A stretch of 64,000 nt of DNA from Paenibacillus sp. XY044 (GCF_002257645.1 NZ_NQMO01000008.1:62001-126000), one strand, 5' to 3'. Positions 39,559-48,418 are shown, numbered from the stretch's first letter. A program made the numbers and translations. The notes: generated by a model not told the origin, from the sequence alone.

Positions 39559-42500
39559 ATGAAGCCGATCACACTGAAATTGTCGGGCCTGCAGAGCTAT
39601 CGCGAGATGCAGCAGATCGATTTTGACGAGCTGTGCCAGATGGGGCTGTTCGGCATTTTTGGACCGACGGGCAGCGGCAAATCGACGCTTCTGGACGCGA
39701 TGACCCTGGCTCTGTACGGCAAAGTCGAACGTGCGGTCAACGGGACGCAGGGCATCATGAACCACTCGGAAGATGCTCTGTACGTCTCCTTTACGTTTGA
39801 ACTCAGTTCCGCGGACGGACCAAAGCGGTACAGGGTTGAGCGCCGTTTTAAAAGAACCAACGAGTTATCGGTCAGCAATACGGTTAGCCGGTTTATCGAG
39901 GTCACGGCGGAAGGCGAATTGGTCATGGCGGACAAGCTGGCCGAGGTTACCCGCTGCGTAGAAGACAAAATCGGGCTGAAAATGGAGGACTTTACGCGTG
40001 CCGTCGTCCTTCCCCAAGGGAAATTCGCCGAGTTTCTGTCGCTGAAGGGCAGTGATCGCAGGCAGATGCTGCAGCGCTTGTTCCATTTGGAAAAATACGG
40101 CGATTTGCTCGCACAGAAGCTCAGCCGGCGGGTGAAGGAAAACGACGCTGCGCTCAAGGAAGTGGAGGCGGAGCAGCAAGGTCTCGGCAGCGCAGGCGTG
40201 GAAGCGGTGGAAGAAGCAAAGAACAAGCTCAAGGAGGCCGTCAGCGAAGCGGAGGCCTCCCGCTTGAAGCTGCGGCAAATGACCGAGGAGGCCGAGAGGG
40301 CCGGGAAATTCAGGGAGCTGCAGCTGGAGAAGGAGCGCCGCGAACAGGTGCTTCGCCGGCTTTCCGCCGACGATGCGGCGATTGTCCGGCTTGAGCAGCG
40401 GCTGGGCCAATCCGCTGCGGCCCGGGCGATCATGCCTTTGTATACGCAGTGGACAGACAGCAGGCAGGAATGGGATAAACGGGTCCGGGAGGCGGAGCAG
40501 CTTCAGACGAAGGCGGAGACCGCGGATGCGGCGGCACGGGAGTCCGCTGCCACCGACGATGCGGCGCATCAGGAGCTTGCCGCCGAAGAACCCAAGCTGC
40601 TGCAGCGCCAGGAACAGCTGGAGCAGGCGGTACTGCTGCAGCGGGAGCGGGACGAGCTGAAGACTGTGCTGCAGCAGTTGGCGGAGCAGCGTTCTAAGAC
40701 GGCCAGCGAAAGTAAAGAACGGAGTGAAGCTCTGGCCAAGGAACAGGAGCTGCTCGCCAAAGGGCTCAAGAGGCAGTCCGAGCTGCAGGAAAGCCTGAAG
40801 GGGCTGGAAGTGAAGGCGAAGGACCGCGAACGGCTGCATCTGGCGATGCGTCACGTTCAGCAGCTGGGAGCCAGCGAGCAGCGGCTTCGGACCGCGGAGA
40901 CCGAATATAAAGAGCATGAATTGAAGCAGAGCAGAACGGAATCGCTCCTGAAGCAGGATGAGCAGGAGAGGGAGCAGCATCTTCACGAGCAGAAGCAGTT
41001 CGTATTGACGGTTTCGAACCACATGGAGCAGGTTCTGGGGCATGACAGCCGGATGGAGGCGGCTTTGTCCCGCCTTGACCAAGAGGAGGCGCTGATCCGC
41101 TCTTCCTCCAAAGAGCGGGAGCTGCATGCGCTCTCGCTGGCGCTGGCCGCCGAGCTGCGCCCGGGAGAACCTTGCCCGGTATGCGGTTCATCCCATCATC
41201 CGGCACCGGTATCGCCTGATCGCGGCGCGCCCGAAGCCGATGATGGTCTGCTGGAACTGCTGCGCGTTTTCCGCCAGCGGGTACAGGAGCTGCGGCTGAA
41301 CGGGCGTCAGCTGGTTCATGAGACGCGCAGCTTGCTGGAACCATACGAATCGGGCCAAGGAGAGACAGAGGGTCCTTTTGCCGCCAGGGGGCCGTTAGAC
41401 GGCGTAGACGAAGCAGCCGCCACCCTGGAACTGGTTGCGAATCCGGAAGGAGGGGAGGCGCCCTCCAAGTCCGCATGGGAATCCCGTATTCGGAAAATGG
41501 AGGCGGACGCCGAGGCGTTGGCATCCTCGACGAGACAGCTTCAACGTGAGCATGCCGCCCTGAAGGCGCGGGGGGAAGAACTGCGCGCCCTGCAGGTGAA
41601 ACGAACGGCTGAAATCGAGTCGCTTCGGGAAACGTACGCGAAGCTGGGCGAACGCTTTGAAACGGAGAAGCAGGAATACTTAAGGCTCCAGGAGGAATGG
41701 AGCCGGGAGCTACCTGACCTTCAGCCGGAGCAGGCGGACCGTCTGTCTGCGGAAATCCAGCAGAAGGACGCGCAGGCCGAGGAGATCCGAGAACGGCTGC
41801 AAATTAGCATCCCGTTTATCGAGGAGAAGACGGCATCGGTCCAATCGCTTGAGCGGCAGATCAACGATCTCGACAAGTCGCTCATTCAATGGGACGCTCA
41901 GCTGCAGGGCAAGCAGGATTTGCTTGCCGAGAAAGAGCGGCGTCTTCAGGCCTGGGTCGGCAGCGAATCCGCCGACGGCCTGCTGGAAGGCTGCGAGCAG
42001 CGCCTGCTCTCGCTTCGGGAAGCTGCGGCGCGCTCCAAGCAGAAGCGCCAGGCCGCCGAGCAGCATAAGCATGAGACCGCCAAAGCGGCGGCGATGGCAG
42101 CCCAGGCGGCGGAATCCGCGAAGGAGCACTGCCTCAAGGCACAGGCCCGCTGGGACGAGCAGCTGACGGCTTCTCCGTTCGCGACCTCGCAGGAAATGGC
42201 TGAAGCCTGCATGCTGCCTGACGAAGAGACGCACAGCGCGGAGCGGGTTCGGCAGCACCGCGAACGGGAGCAGGAGATCAAGGTCCAGCTCCGCCATTTG
42301 GCAGAGCAGCTGGACGGCCGCGGCGTGACCGAAGAAGAGTGGCAGCGGATTGCCGCGGAGCTGGCAGCCTGCCGGGAGCGGGATGAGGCGGCGCTTCAGC
42401 ACCGGGCAAGGGCGGAGCGTGATTTGGACGACGTCGAGAAGCGTCATGTCCGCTGGTCGCAGCTGGAGCTTATCCGCAAGCAGCGGCAGCAGGAAGCGGA

Positions 42501-43005
42501 GAAGCTCTCCAAGCTGCAGTCCTGTCTGCGGGGCAATGCCTTTGTCGAATACATTGCCGAGGAGCAGCTGATGCAGGTCAGCCAGGCCGCCTCGCAGCGT
42601 CTGCGCTTCTTGACTAAGCAGCGTTACGCGCTCGAGGTTGATTCAGGGGGAGGCTTCCTCATTCGGGATGACGCCAACGGCGGAGTACGGCGCCCGGTGT
42701 CTACCTTGTCCGGAGGCGAGACATTCCTGACCTCCCTTTCCCTTGCGCTGGCCCTGTCGGCGCAAATTCAGCTTCGGGGGCAATACCCGCTGCAGTTTTT
42801 CTTCCTTGACGAAGGGTTCGGGACATTGGATCCGGAGCTGCTTGACACGGTGATCACTTCGTTGGAGAAGCTGCATAACGACCATCTGTCGGTCGGAATC
42901 ATCAGCCATGTGCCCGAGCTGCGGGCGCGCCTACCGCGCAAGCTGGTCGTGATGCCTGCCGAGCAGGCCGGAGGCGGCTCGCGGATCGTTCGTGAAACGC
43001 TATAG
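39559..43005 (+). CDS. sbcC: ATPase SbcC (Rad50 homologue)
   Basis: SbcC is the SMC-like ATPase partner of SbcD. The 1148-residue protein has an N-terminal Walker A FGPTGSGKSTLLDAM (about 33-47), two long coiled-coil arms rich in Glu, Gln, Ala and Arg, a central zinc hook CPVCGSSHHPAP (about 543), and a C-terminal ABC signature TLSGGETFLTSLSLALALS with Walker B FFFLDEGFGTLDPE. AGGAGG before the ATG overlaps the end of sbcD. Confidence 0.97.
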   Translation: MKPITLKLSGLQSYREMQQIDFDELCQMGLFGIFGPTGSGKSTLLDAMTLALYGKVERAVNGTQGIMNHSEDALYVSFTFELSSADGPKRYRVERRFKRTNELSVSNTVSRFIEVTAEGELVMADKLAEVTRCVEDKIGLKMEDFTRAVVLPQGKFAEFLSLKGSDRRQMLQRLFHLEKYGDLLAQKLSRRVKENDAALKEVEAEQQGLGSAGVEAVEEAKNKLKEAVSEAEASRLKLRQMTEEAERAGKFRELQLEKERREQVLRRLSADDAAIVRLEQRLGQSAAARAIMPLYTQWTDSRQEWDKRVREAEQLQTKAETADAAARESAATDDAAHQELAAEEPKLLQRQEQLEQAVLLQRERDELKTVLQQLAEQRSKTASESKERSEALAKEQELLAKGLKRQSELQESLKGLEVKAKDRERLHLAMRHVQQLGASEQRLRTAETEYKEHELKQSRTESLLKQDEQEREQHLHEQKQFVLTVSNHMEQVLGHDSRMEAALSRLDQEEALIRSSSKERELHALSLALAAELRPGEPCPVCGSSHHPAPVSPDRGAPEADDGLLELLRVFRQRVQELRLNGRQLVHETRSLLEPYESGQGETEGPFAARGPLDGVDEAAATLELVANPEGGEAPSKSAWESRIRKMEADAEALASSTRQLQREHAALKARGEELRALQVKRTAEIESLRETYAKLGERFETEKQEYLRLQEEWSRELPDLQPEQADRLSAEIQQKDAQAEEIRERLQISIPFIEEKTASVQSLERQINDLDKSLIQWDAQLQGKQDLLAEKERRLQAWVGSESADGLLEGCEQRLLSLREAAARSKQKRQAAEQHKHETAKAAAMAAQAAESAKEHCLKAQARWDEQLTASPFATSQEMAEACMLPDEETHSAERVRQHREREQEIKVQLRHLAEQLDGRGVTEEEWQRIAAELAACRERDEAALQHRARAERDLDDVEKRHVRWSQLELIRKQRQQEAEKLSKLQSCLRGNAFVEYIAEEQLMQVSQAASQRLRFLTKQRYALEVDSGGGFLIRDDANGGVRRPVSTLSGGETFLTSLSLALALSAQIQLRGQYPLQFFFLDEGFGTLDPELLDTVITSLEKLHNDHLSVGIISHVPELRARLPRKLVVMPAEQAGGGSRIVRETL

Positions 43006-43104
43006 GCCATGATCCATATTTTTTTGAAAAAACAGTAGCCATTCGCCCAGCCTTGAATACGATGTTCATGTAAATCTTCTGAAATTGGGAGGCTGTGAAG
43101 GGCA

Positions 43105-43728
43105 ATGGAAAAGTTTGAGGCCATAGAGTTATGCAAAAAACATATGCACCGTTACGTCCGCGCGACTATGTCGGACGGAAGCGTATACGACGGATTTGTG
43201 GAAAGTGTAGATGAGGAGAAGCTGTACCTGGCGGTACCGGTAGGCCATGAAAACGTGTCGCCTGTAAGTATGTCACCGAACGCGAACGTAGCTCCGACGT
43301 ATGTATCACCTGCAAGCGTGAACGCGAACGTAGCACCGACATATGTATCACCAGCGAGCATGTCGCCGAACGCGAATGTAGCACCGACATATGTATCACC
43401 AGCGAGCGTGTCGCCGAACGCGAACGTAGCTCCGACATATGTGTCACCTGCAAGCGTGTCGCCGAACGCGAACGTATCTCCGATGTTTATGTCTCCTGCT
43501 AACATGTCACCGAACGTGGCTCCGGCTGTAATGCCTGAGTTTCATCATGACTGCTTCCACCCTTGCGGAGGTTACCCGGGATATGACTATCGTGCATTTT
43601 TTCCTGGTTTCTATCCTCCGTTTGGATATGGCTACGGCTTTGGATATCCGTTCTATGGACCCCGCTTTAACCGTCTCATCCTTCCTTTGGTCGGATTGAC
43701 GGCGCTGTCGCTGCTGCCATTTTATTGA
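43105..43728 (+). CDS. LSm-like protein with tandem 16-residue repeats
   Basis: A 207-residue protein in three parts. The N-terminus (MEKFEAIELCKKHMHRYV, then GSVYDGFVESVDEEKLYLAV) resembles a small Sm/LSm-like beta-barrel seen in some Bacillales spore proteins; this match is tentative. Residues about 55-135 are five near-identical copies of SPNANVAPTYVSPASV (one lacking two residues). The C-terminus is rich in Gly, Tyr, Phe and Pro (YPGYDYRAFFPGFYPPFGYG), then a short hydrophobic tail. The build suggests a structural surface or spore-coat-like protein, which is inference. GGGAGG lies 10-12 bases before the ATG. A terminator follows. Confidence 0.8.
   Translation: MEKFEAIELCKKHMHRYVRATMSDGSVYDGFVESVDEEKLYLAVPVGHENVSPVSMSPNANVAPTYVSPASVNANVAPTYVSPASMSPNANVAPTYVSPASVSPNANVAPTYVSPASVSPNANVSPMFMSPANMSPNVAPAVMPEFHHDCFHPCGGYPGYDYRAFFPGFYPPFGYGYGFGYPFYGPRFNRLILPLVGLTALSLLPFY
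43273..43506 (+). repeat. Coding minisatellite, five units of 48/42 bp
   Basis: Head-to-tail units at 43273-43320 (48), 43321-43362 (42), 43363-43410 (48), 43411-43458 (48) and 43459-43506 (48). All lengths are multiples of three, and the units are nearly identical at DNA level, with the last one the most diverged. This points to recent slippage-type expansion inside the LSm-like gene. Confidence 0.95.
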
Positions 43729-43758
43729 TTATAGAAATTACTTATGAAGACGATGCGG

Positions 43759-43788
43759 GATACCGGGAGAACCGGTATCTTTTTTTTT
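43759..43788 (+). terminator. Terminator after the repeat-protein gene
   Basis: GATACCGG (43759-43766) pairs perfectly with CCGGTATC (43772-43779), loop GAGAA, followed by nine T. Confidence 0.92.
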
Positions 43789-43834
43789 GGATCAACCTAT
43801 TGCCGAAGAATCTCTTAAGGCCTGATGGGGAATA

Positions 43835-43864
43835 TTGGACGGGTCTTTTTATATCCGTTATGAT
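43835..43864 (+). promoter_or_regulatory. HIT-protein promoter (sigma-A type)
   Basis: TTGGAC (43835-43840), 18 bases, TATGAT (43859-43864), 42 bases before the start codon. Confidence 0.6.
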
Positions 43865-43906
43865 ATAGGAAAGAATTCTCTTACATATTGAAGGAGGCAA
43901 CAATCG

Positions 43907-44266
43907 ATGGATTGCCTGTTTTGCAAAATCGTTGAGGGGAGTATCCCTTCCCAAAAGGTCTTCGAAAACGAACGGATCCTGGTTTTCCGTGACATTCAAC
44001 CAGCCGCACCGGTGCACGCGCTCATCATCCCCAAAAAGCATATCGCCTCGATGAACGAGGTTCAGGGCGAGGATCTCCCGCTGATCGCCGAAATGCATCA
44101 GGTGGCCCAGCAGGTCGCCAAGGATCTGGGCGTCGATGAATCGGGATACCGGCTCATCAACAACTGTGGGCCGGATAGCGGACAAGCGGTGCATCATATC
44201 CACTATCACCTGCTCGGAGGGGCCAAACTGGGCGCCCTGACCGGGATTTCCGACTCCCACGCCTAA
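43907..44266 (+). CDS. HIT-family nucleotide hydrolase (HinT-like)
   Basis: A 119-residue histidine-triad protein. It begins MDCLFCKIVEGSIPSQKVFE (the two Cys are a common zinc-site remnant) and ends with the triad H97-I-H99-Y-H101 in AVHHIHYHLLGG, where the middle His forms the nucleotidyl intermediate. HinT-like enzymes hydrolyse AMP-lysine or AMP-N compounds. AAGGAGG precedes the ATG. It is monocistronic with its own promoter. Confidence 0.93.
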   Translation: MDCLFCKIVEGSIPSQKVFENERILVFRDIQPAAPVHALIIPKKHIASMNEVQGEDLPLIAEMHQVAQQVAKDLGVDESGYRLINNCGPDSGQAVHHIHYHLLGGAKLGALTGISDSHA

Positions 44267-44315
44267 GCTTGTACCCCGGCTAGTCCGGTCTTTGATGAAA
44301 AAATAGGCCCTGAGG

Positions 44316-44345
44316 TTGACACCCTATTTCTCTTTCACCTATAAT
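44316..44345 (+). promoter_or_regulatory. rpsU promoter (sigma-A type)
   Basis: Perfect TTGACA (44316-44321) and perfect TATAAT (44340-44345) with an 18-base spacer. AAATAGG/CCTATTT around the -35 box forms an 7-bp inverted repeat (44301-44330) that could also terminate the HIT transcript. Confidence 0.88.
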
Positions 44346-44404
44346 TAAGTTTGATGAACCGTGTTATTGCTCTTGGACGGTCTGGTCGGAGGGAGGGAAA
44401 ACTG

Positions 44405-44578
44405 GTGTCTGAAACTAAAGTTCGCAAAAACGAGACTATTGATGCTGCACTTCGCCGCTTTAAGCGCTCCATCGCTAAGGATGGCGTATTGGCTGAGGTG
44501 AAGAAACGTAAGCATTATGAAAAGCCAAGCGTAAAGCGCAAGAAAAAGTCCGAGGCTGCTCGTAAGAGAAAGTTTTAG
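44405..44578 (+). CDS. rpsU: 30S ribosomal protein S21
   Basis: A 57-residue, highly basic protein starting with GTG at 44405: MSETKVRKNETIDAALRRFK and ending in a Lys/Arg-rich tail. S21 binds near the 16S 3' end. GGAGGG lies 8 bases before the GTG; the frame is open upstream without family similarity. A strong promoter precedes and yqeY follows after 16 bases, as in B. subtilis. Confidence 0.97.
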   Translation: MSETKVRKNETIDAALRRFKRSIAKDGVLAEVKKRKHYEKPSVKRKKKSEAARKRKF

Positions 44579-44594
44579 GAGGATTTGAACTAGC

Positions 44595-45038
44595 ATGAAT
44601 CTTAGCGAACGATTGAACGAAGATATGAAGCAGGCGATGAAGAGTAAAGACAAGTTCAAACTCTCCACGATTCGAATGGTTCGTTCGACGATCAAGAATC
44701 TTGAAATAGATTTGAAAAGAACTTTGGATGACAACGAAGTGCTTGATATCCTAAGTCGTGAAATCAAACAGCGCAAAGATGCCCTCCAAGAATTTCAAAA
44801 AGCAGACCGCGAAGATCTTGCGGAACATGCAAAAGCAGAAATCGAGATTATCGGTCAGTATCTTCCCGCACAGCTTTCCGAAGAAGAAATTAAAGTTATT
44901 GTACAGCAGACCATCCAGGAAACCGGTGCTTCTTCGAAAGCCGACATGGGGAAAGTGATGGGCGCGCTCATGCCGAAGGTAAAGGGACGCTCAGACGGCA
45001 AACTTGTGAACCAAGTGGTTCAACAATTTCTGCAATAA
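44595..45038 (+). CDS. yqeY: GatB/YqeY domain protein
   Basis: A 147-residue helical protein. It begins MNLSERLNEDMKQAMKSKDK and has the YqeY signatures VDILSREIKQRKDAL-like (residues about 52-66) and ADMGKVMGALMPKVKGRSDGK near the end. The fold is shared with the tRNA-binding tail of GatB, so a role with tRNA or aminoacylation is suspected. Linked to rpsU in one operon. Confidence 0.95.
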   Translation: MNLSERLNEDMKQAMKSKDKFKLSTIRMVRSTIKNLEIDLKRTLDDNEVLDILSREIKQRKDALQEFQKADREDLAEHAKAEIEIIGQYLPAQLSEEEIKVIVQQTIQETGASSKADMGKVMGALMPKVKGRSDGKLVNQVVQQFLQ

Positions 45039-45046
45039 ACATAATG

Positions 45047-45076
45047 AAACACCCCTGATTTCAGGGGTGTTTTTTC
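45047..45076 (+). terminator. rpsU-yqeY terminator
   Basis: AAACACCCCTGA pairs with TCAGGGGTGTTT with a very small loop (TT), followed by TTTT. Confidence 0.9.
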
Positions 45077-45082
45077 ATTTTA

Positions 45083-45110
45083 TGAAACGATTCCCTTCTA
45101 TGATGCGTAA
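45083..45110 (+). promoter_or_regulatory. Candidate sigma-W promoter of nfeD-floA
   Basis: TGAAAC (45083-45088), 17 bases, CGTAA (45106-45110), 52 bases before the start codon. This fits the ECF sigma-W pattern TGAAAC-N16/17-CGTA. The orthologous yqeZ-yqfAB operon of B. subtilis is a sigma-W member, which supports the call. Confidence 0.7.
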
Positions 45111-45161
45111 TAACTACCATATGATGGACATTATAACGGGAATGTGGAAAGGAGGGGTAAG

Positions 45162-46514
45162 GTGTATTTGGCCAAAAAAGGGCTTAAATCCGTTGTGGTA
45201 ATGCTGATGCTCGCGTTCTTGGTTGCCGGCAGCTGGCTTCCCGGGCGTGTATCCGCGGAAAATGGAGAGAAGGGCGGCCCGGTCTATATCATACCGGTGG
45301 ACCAGGAAATCGAGACGGGGCTTGAAAAATTCATGCGCCGCGGTTTTAAGGAAGCGTCCAAGATGAATGCCGGTCTGGTTGTGCTAGAGATCAATACACC
45401 GGGCGGGCTCGTCGATACCGCCGACAAAATCGGACAGATGATCCGTGACAGCAAGATTCCGACGCTTGCTTACATCCAAGGCAATGCCGCTTCGGCCGGC
45501 AGCTACATCGCGCTGAATGCCGATAAAATCGTCATGAAGCCGGGGAGTATGATCGGCGCTGCTGCTATGGTAGACCGTACGGGAAAACGCGTGGATGATG
45601 CCAAGCTGGTCGCTTATTGGAAATCGAAGATGAGCGCAGCGGCCGAGTCCAGCGGACGCGACGGCAAAATCGCCGAAGGAATGGCCGACGTCAACATGGT
45701 CGTCGATATGCCAACGATCGGGGAGAAGAAGGAGAAAGGCGATATCATCGCTCTGTCGAGCGAACAGGCATTAAAGGTCGGATATGCCGATCATATCGCT
45801 TCAACGCCCGAGGAGGCGATTCAATGGATGGGGTACTCGACGGATGATGTTTTCCATGTCGAGCATACCGGTGCCGAGAAGGTAGCCGCCTTTTTGACGC
45901 ATCCGGCCGTCATGGTCATCCTGCTGTTCCTGGGGATTGCGGGGGTGGTCATCGAGCTGATGATTCCCGGGTTTGGCGTACCGGGGATCGTGGGCGTGGT
46001 GGCCTTCGTACTGTATTTCTTCGGTAACTATGTAGCGGGCTTCGCAGGATCCGAGACGTGGCTGCTCTTTATTGTCGGGCTCATCCTTATGATTCTTGAA
46101 ATGTTTGTCCCAAGCTTTGGCATCCTTGGTATTTTGGGGGCGATCAGCCTGATCGCTGGCGTTGTCAGGGCGGCTTATGACACGACGCACGCCCTGTTCT
46201 CGCTCGGGATCGCGTTTGCGGCTGCGGTCGTGGTCGTGGTGATCGTAGCGATTATATTTAAGGAGAAGGGTGTCTGGAACCGCTTCATCCTGAAAGAAGC
46301 ACTGACCAAGGAGCAGGGCTTCGTTCCGACCATTGCCAAGGAGGACTTGCTTGGAAAAGCGGGGGTCAGCGTGACGCCGCTTCGTCCGGCCGGAACCGTG
46401 AACGTGGAAGGAGAACGGATCGACGTCGTGACGGATGGGGAGTTTGTCCCGGCGGGCACACCGGTCAAGGTCGTTCACGTAGAAGGGGCGAGAATTGTCG
46501 TAAAGCCGGAATAA
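45162..46514 (+). CDS. NfeD-family membrane protease (YqeZ)
   Basis: A 450-residue protein of the long NfeD (1b) type. It has a signal/anchor segment (about 11-30), a ClpP-class serine protease domain with LEINTPGGLVDTA, GNAASAGSYIAL (catalytic Ser) and GAAAMVDRTGKR (general-base Lys in this region), then four membrane segments (about 245-365) and a C-terminal OB-fold NfeD domain (LGKAGVSVTPLRPAGTV). It is thought to work with flotillin in membrane microdomains. Start GTG 45162, 6 bases after GGAGG. Confidence 0.93.
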   Translation: MYLAKKGLKSVVVMLMLAFLVAGSWLPGRVSAENGEKGGPVYIIPVDQEIETGLEKFMRRGFKEASKMNAGLVVLEINTPGGLVDTADKIGQMIRDSKIPTLAYIQGNAASAGSYIALNADKIVMKPGSMIGAAAMVDRTGKRVDDAKLVAYWKSKMSAAAESSGRDGKIAEGMADVNMVVDMPTIGEKKEKGDIIALSSEQALKVGYADHIASTPEEAIQWMGYSTDDVFHVEHTGAEKVAAFLTHPAVMVILLFLGIAGVVIELMIPGFGVPGIVGVVAFVLYFFGNYVAGFAGSETWLLFIVGLILMILEMFVPSFGILGILGAISLIAGVVRAAYDTTHALFSLGIAFAAAVVVVVIVAIIFKEKGVWNRFILKEALTKEQGFVPTIAKEDLLGKAGVSVTPLRPAGTVNVEGERIDVVTDGEFVPAGTPVKVVHVEGARIVVKPE

Positions 46515-46610
46515 TGCTGGCTTTTTGGCGAGATTCGTGTAACATGTTGTAAAGAACCTGGAAAGAATGTCACATGAAACCAATTGATTACTTGGAGGTT
46601 GATAAGCAGT

Positions 46611-47618
46611 ATGGATGGTACTTCTCTTATCACGGTATTACTGATTGCGGTTGTCATCATTATTGTGCTCAGCGTATTTTTCAGTTTCTTCCCGGTCATG
46701 CTCTGGATTTCGGCCTTAGCGTCCGGCGTCCGGATCGGAATTATTACGCTGGTGGCCATGAGACTGCGGCGCGTAACGCCGAGCCGGATCGTCAATCCGC
46801 TGATTAAGGCGACGAAGGCGGGTCTTGGTCTCAACATCAATCAGCTGGAAAGTCACTATTTGGCCGGTGGTAATGTAGACCGGGTGGTTAACGCCCTCAT
46901 TGCGGCCCAACGCGCCAACATTCCGCTCGAATTTACACGTGCCGCCGCCATCGACCTGGCCGGTCGCGATGTGCTGCAGGCCGTTCAAATGAGCGTTAAC
47001 CCGAGAGTCATTGAGACTCCGGTGGTCGCCGCCGTGGCGAAGAACGGGATTGAAGTCAAAGTTAAGGCCCGGGTAACGGTACGTGCCAATATCGACCGTC
47101 TCGTCGGCGGTGCGGGGGAAGAAACGATTATTGCCCGCGTAGGCGAAGGGATCGTTACGACCGTCGGCTCCAGTGACATGCACAAGGACGTTCTGGAAAA
47201 CCCGGACTCCATTTCCCGTACCGTACTGGCCAAGGGGCTGGATGCGGGAACCGCTTTTGAAATTCTGTCGATCGATATCGCCGACGTGGATGTAGGCAAG
47301 AACATCGGGGCCTACCTGCAGACCGAGCAGGCCGAAGCTGATAAGCGGATCGCCCAGGCGAAAGCCGAAGAACGCCGTGCAATGGCTGTGGCCCAGGAGC
47401 AGGAAATGAAGGCGCGCGTCGTTGAGATGAGAGCACGGGTCGTGGAATCCGAGTCCGAAGTGCCGCTCGCGATGGCTGAAGCTCTGCGTTCAGGCAAACT
47501 GGGCGTCATGGATTACATGAACCTGAAAAACATTGAAGCCGATACCCAAATGCGCGGCTCGCTGGGCAAAATGGGAGAAGGCGGAGATGGCAGCAATAGT
47601 CCGAAAAATAACAAGTAG
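46611..47618 (+). CDS. floA: Flotillin-like protein FloA (YqfA)
   Basis: FloA organises membrane microdomains and protects against membrane stress. The 335-residue protein has an N-terminal hairpin membrane region (ITVLLIAVVIIIVLSVFFSF), the SPFH-like domain with NALIAAQRANIPLEFTRAAAIDLAGRD split over about 78-105, and a coiled-coil with repeated Glu-Ala (EQAEADKRIAQAKAEERRAM). ATG at 46611 is 12-13 bases from GGAGG, rather long; no better start exists in frame. It lies between nfeD and a yqfB-position gene. Confidence 0.95.
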   Translation: MDGTSLITVLLIAVVIIIVLSVFFSFFPVMLWISALASGVRIGIITLVAMRLRRVTPSRIVNPLIKATKAGLGLNINQLESHYLAGGNVDRVVNALIAAQRANIPLEFTRAAAIDLAGRDVLQAVQMSVNPRVIETPVVAAVAKNGIEVKVKARVTVRANIDRLVGGAGEETIIARVGEGIVTTVGSSDMHKDVLENPDSISRTVLAKGLDAGTAFEILSIDIADVDVGKNIGAYLQTEQAEADKRIAQAKAEERRAMAVAQEQEMKARVVEMRARVVESESEVPLAMAEALRSGKLGVMDYMNLKNIEADTQMRGSLGKMGEGGDGSNSPKNNK

Positions 47619-47632
47619 GGAATGAGGCATCC

Positions 47633-48256
47633 ATGTGGATCATTGAACACTTTTACTGGATCCTGATCATTGGATTTGCGGTCATCTCTGCGCTGAGCAA
47701 AAACGGAAAGAAATCGAAGCAGAGGCAGCAGCCCCGGGGCATGCCCACGTTTGGGGGCGAAGGCCGCTCGTATCAGAAGCGGGACGAAGAGGACGAGTAC
47801 GATGAGGAAGACGAGGATGAGGAATACGAATACGGCGAGGAGCGGAGAGAGCCGGCGTACGGCTCCCGGCCGCAGGATACTGCGGGCAGAAGAAGCTCCC
47901 CGTTCAGTTCGTACCCATCGTCTGCCCCTGAACCCTCAGCCGGTCCTCGAGACTATCGTCCGGCTCCAGACTACGATACCGGTGAAGGGGTATCCTCCAT
48001 GTGGACGGAGGAGAAGAAGTCCCCGTTGGAGGTTACGCTGGAGGATCGAACCCGTACGATGCAACAGGAGATTAACAGGGTGAACGCTTCTCTGGACAAA
48101 ATATCGACGAAGATGGATATGGCTTCGAACGTGGCGTCTGACCGGGAAGCACCTGCTCCGGTATCTCCTTTGGCCGAGCAGGCCAGGCAAGGGATCATCT
48201 GGGCCGAAATTCTGGGGCCGCCCCGCTCCAAACGCCCGTTGAATCCGCGGAAATAA
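47633..48256 (+). CDS. Membrane-anchored acidic protein in the yqfB position
   Basis: A 207-residue protein with one N-terminal membrane segment (FYWILIIGFAVISALS), a basic patch, a very acidic low-complexity stretch (about 50-70, Asp/Glu/Tyr), a Ser/Pro-rich linker and a short C-terminal helix ending GIIWAEILGPPRSKRP. I do not recognise a family beyond its place after floA, where B. subtilis has yqfB. GGGAATGAGG precedes the ATG. It probably belongs to the sigma-W-like operon. Confidence 0.72.
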   Translation: MWIIEHFYWILIIGFAVISALSKNGKKSKQRQQPRGMPTFGGEGRSYQKRDEEDEYDEEDEDEEYEYGEERREPAYGSRPQDTAGRRSSPFSSYPSSAPEPSAGPRDYRPAPDYDTGEGVSSMWTEEKKSPLEVTLEDRTRTMQQEINRVNASLDKISTKMDMASNVASDREAPAPVSPLAEQARQGIIWAEILGPPRSKRPLNPRK

Positions 48257-48271
48257 CGATAATCTAGAACT

Positions 48272-48331
48272 GAGGCCTCTTTCGGCCTGGAAAGATCATG
48301 GCATCTTTCCGGGCAGCGGAAGAGGCTTTTT
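48272..48331 (+). terminator. Terminator of the nfeD-floA operon
   Basis: A branched hairpin: outer GCCTCTTT/AAGAGGC and inner CCTGGAAAGAT/ATCTTTCCGGG, followed by TTTTTC. It starts about 15 bases after the stop. Confidence 0.85.
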
Positions 48332-48418
48332 CAAGATATGGAGGGATCTCCCCAGCAAACATATCCTCCGTTCTCGCCGATTGAAACATACATCATGAGC
48401 AGCCTGTCTGCTGTGACC

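Noticed and set aside
43273..43506. Tandem repeats considered as a CRISPR array
   Set aside because: The units abut without spacers, are multiples of three, and continue an open reading frame; no cas genes nearby.
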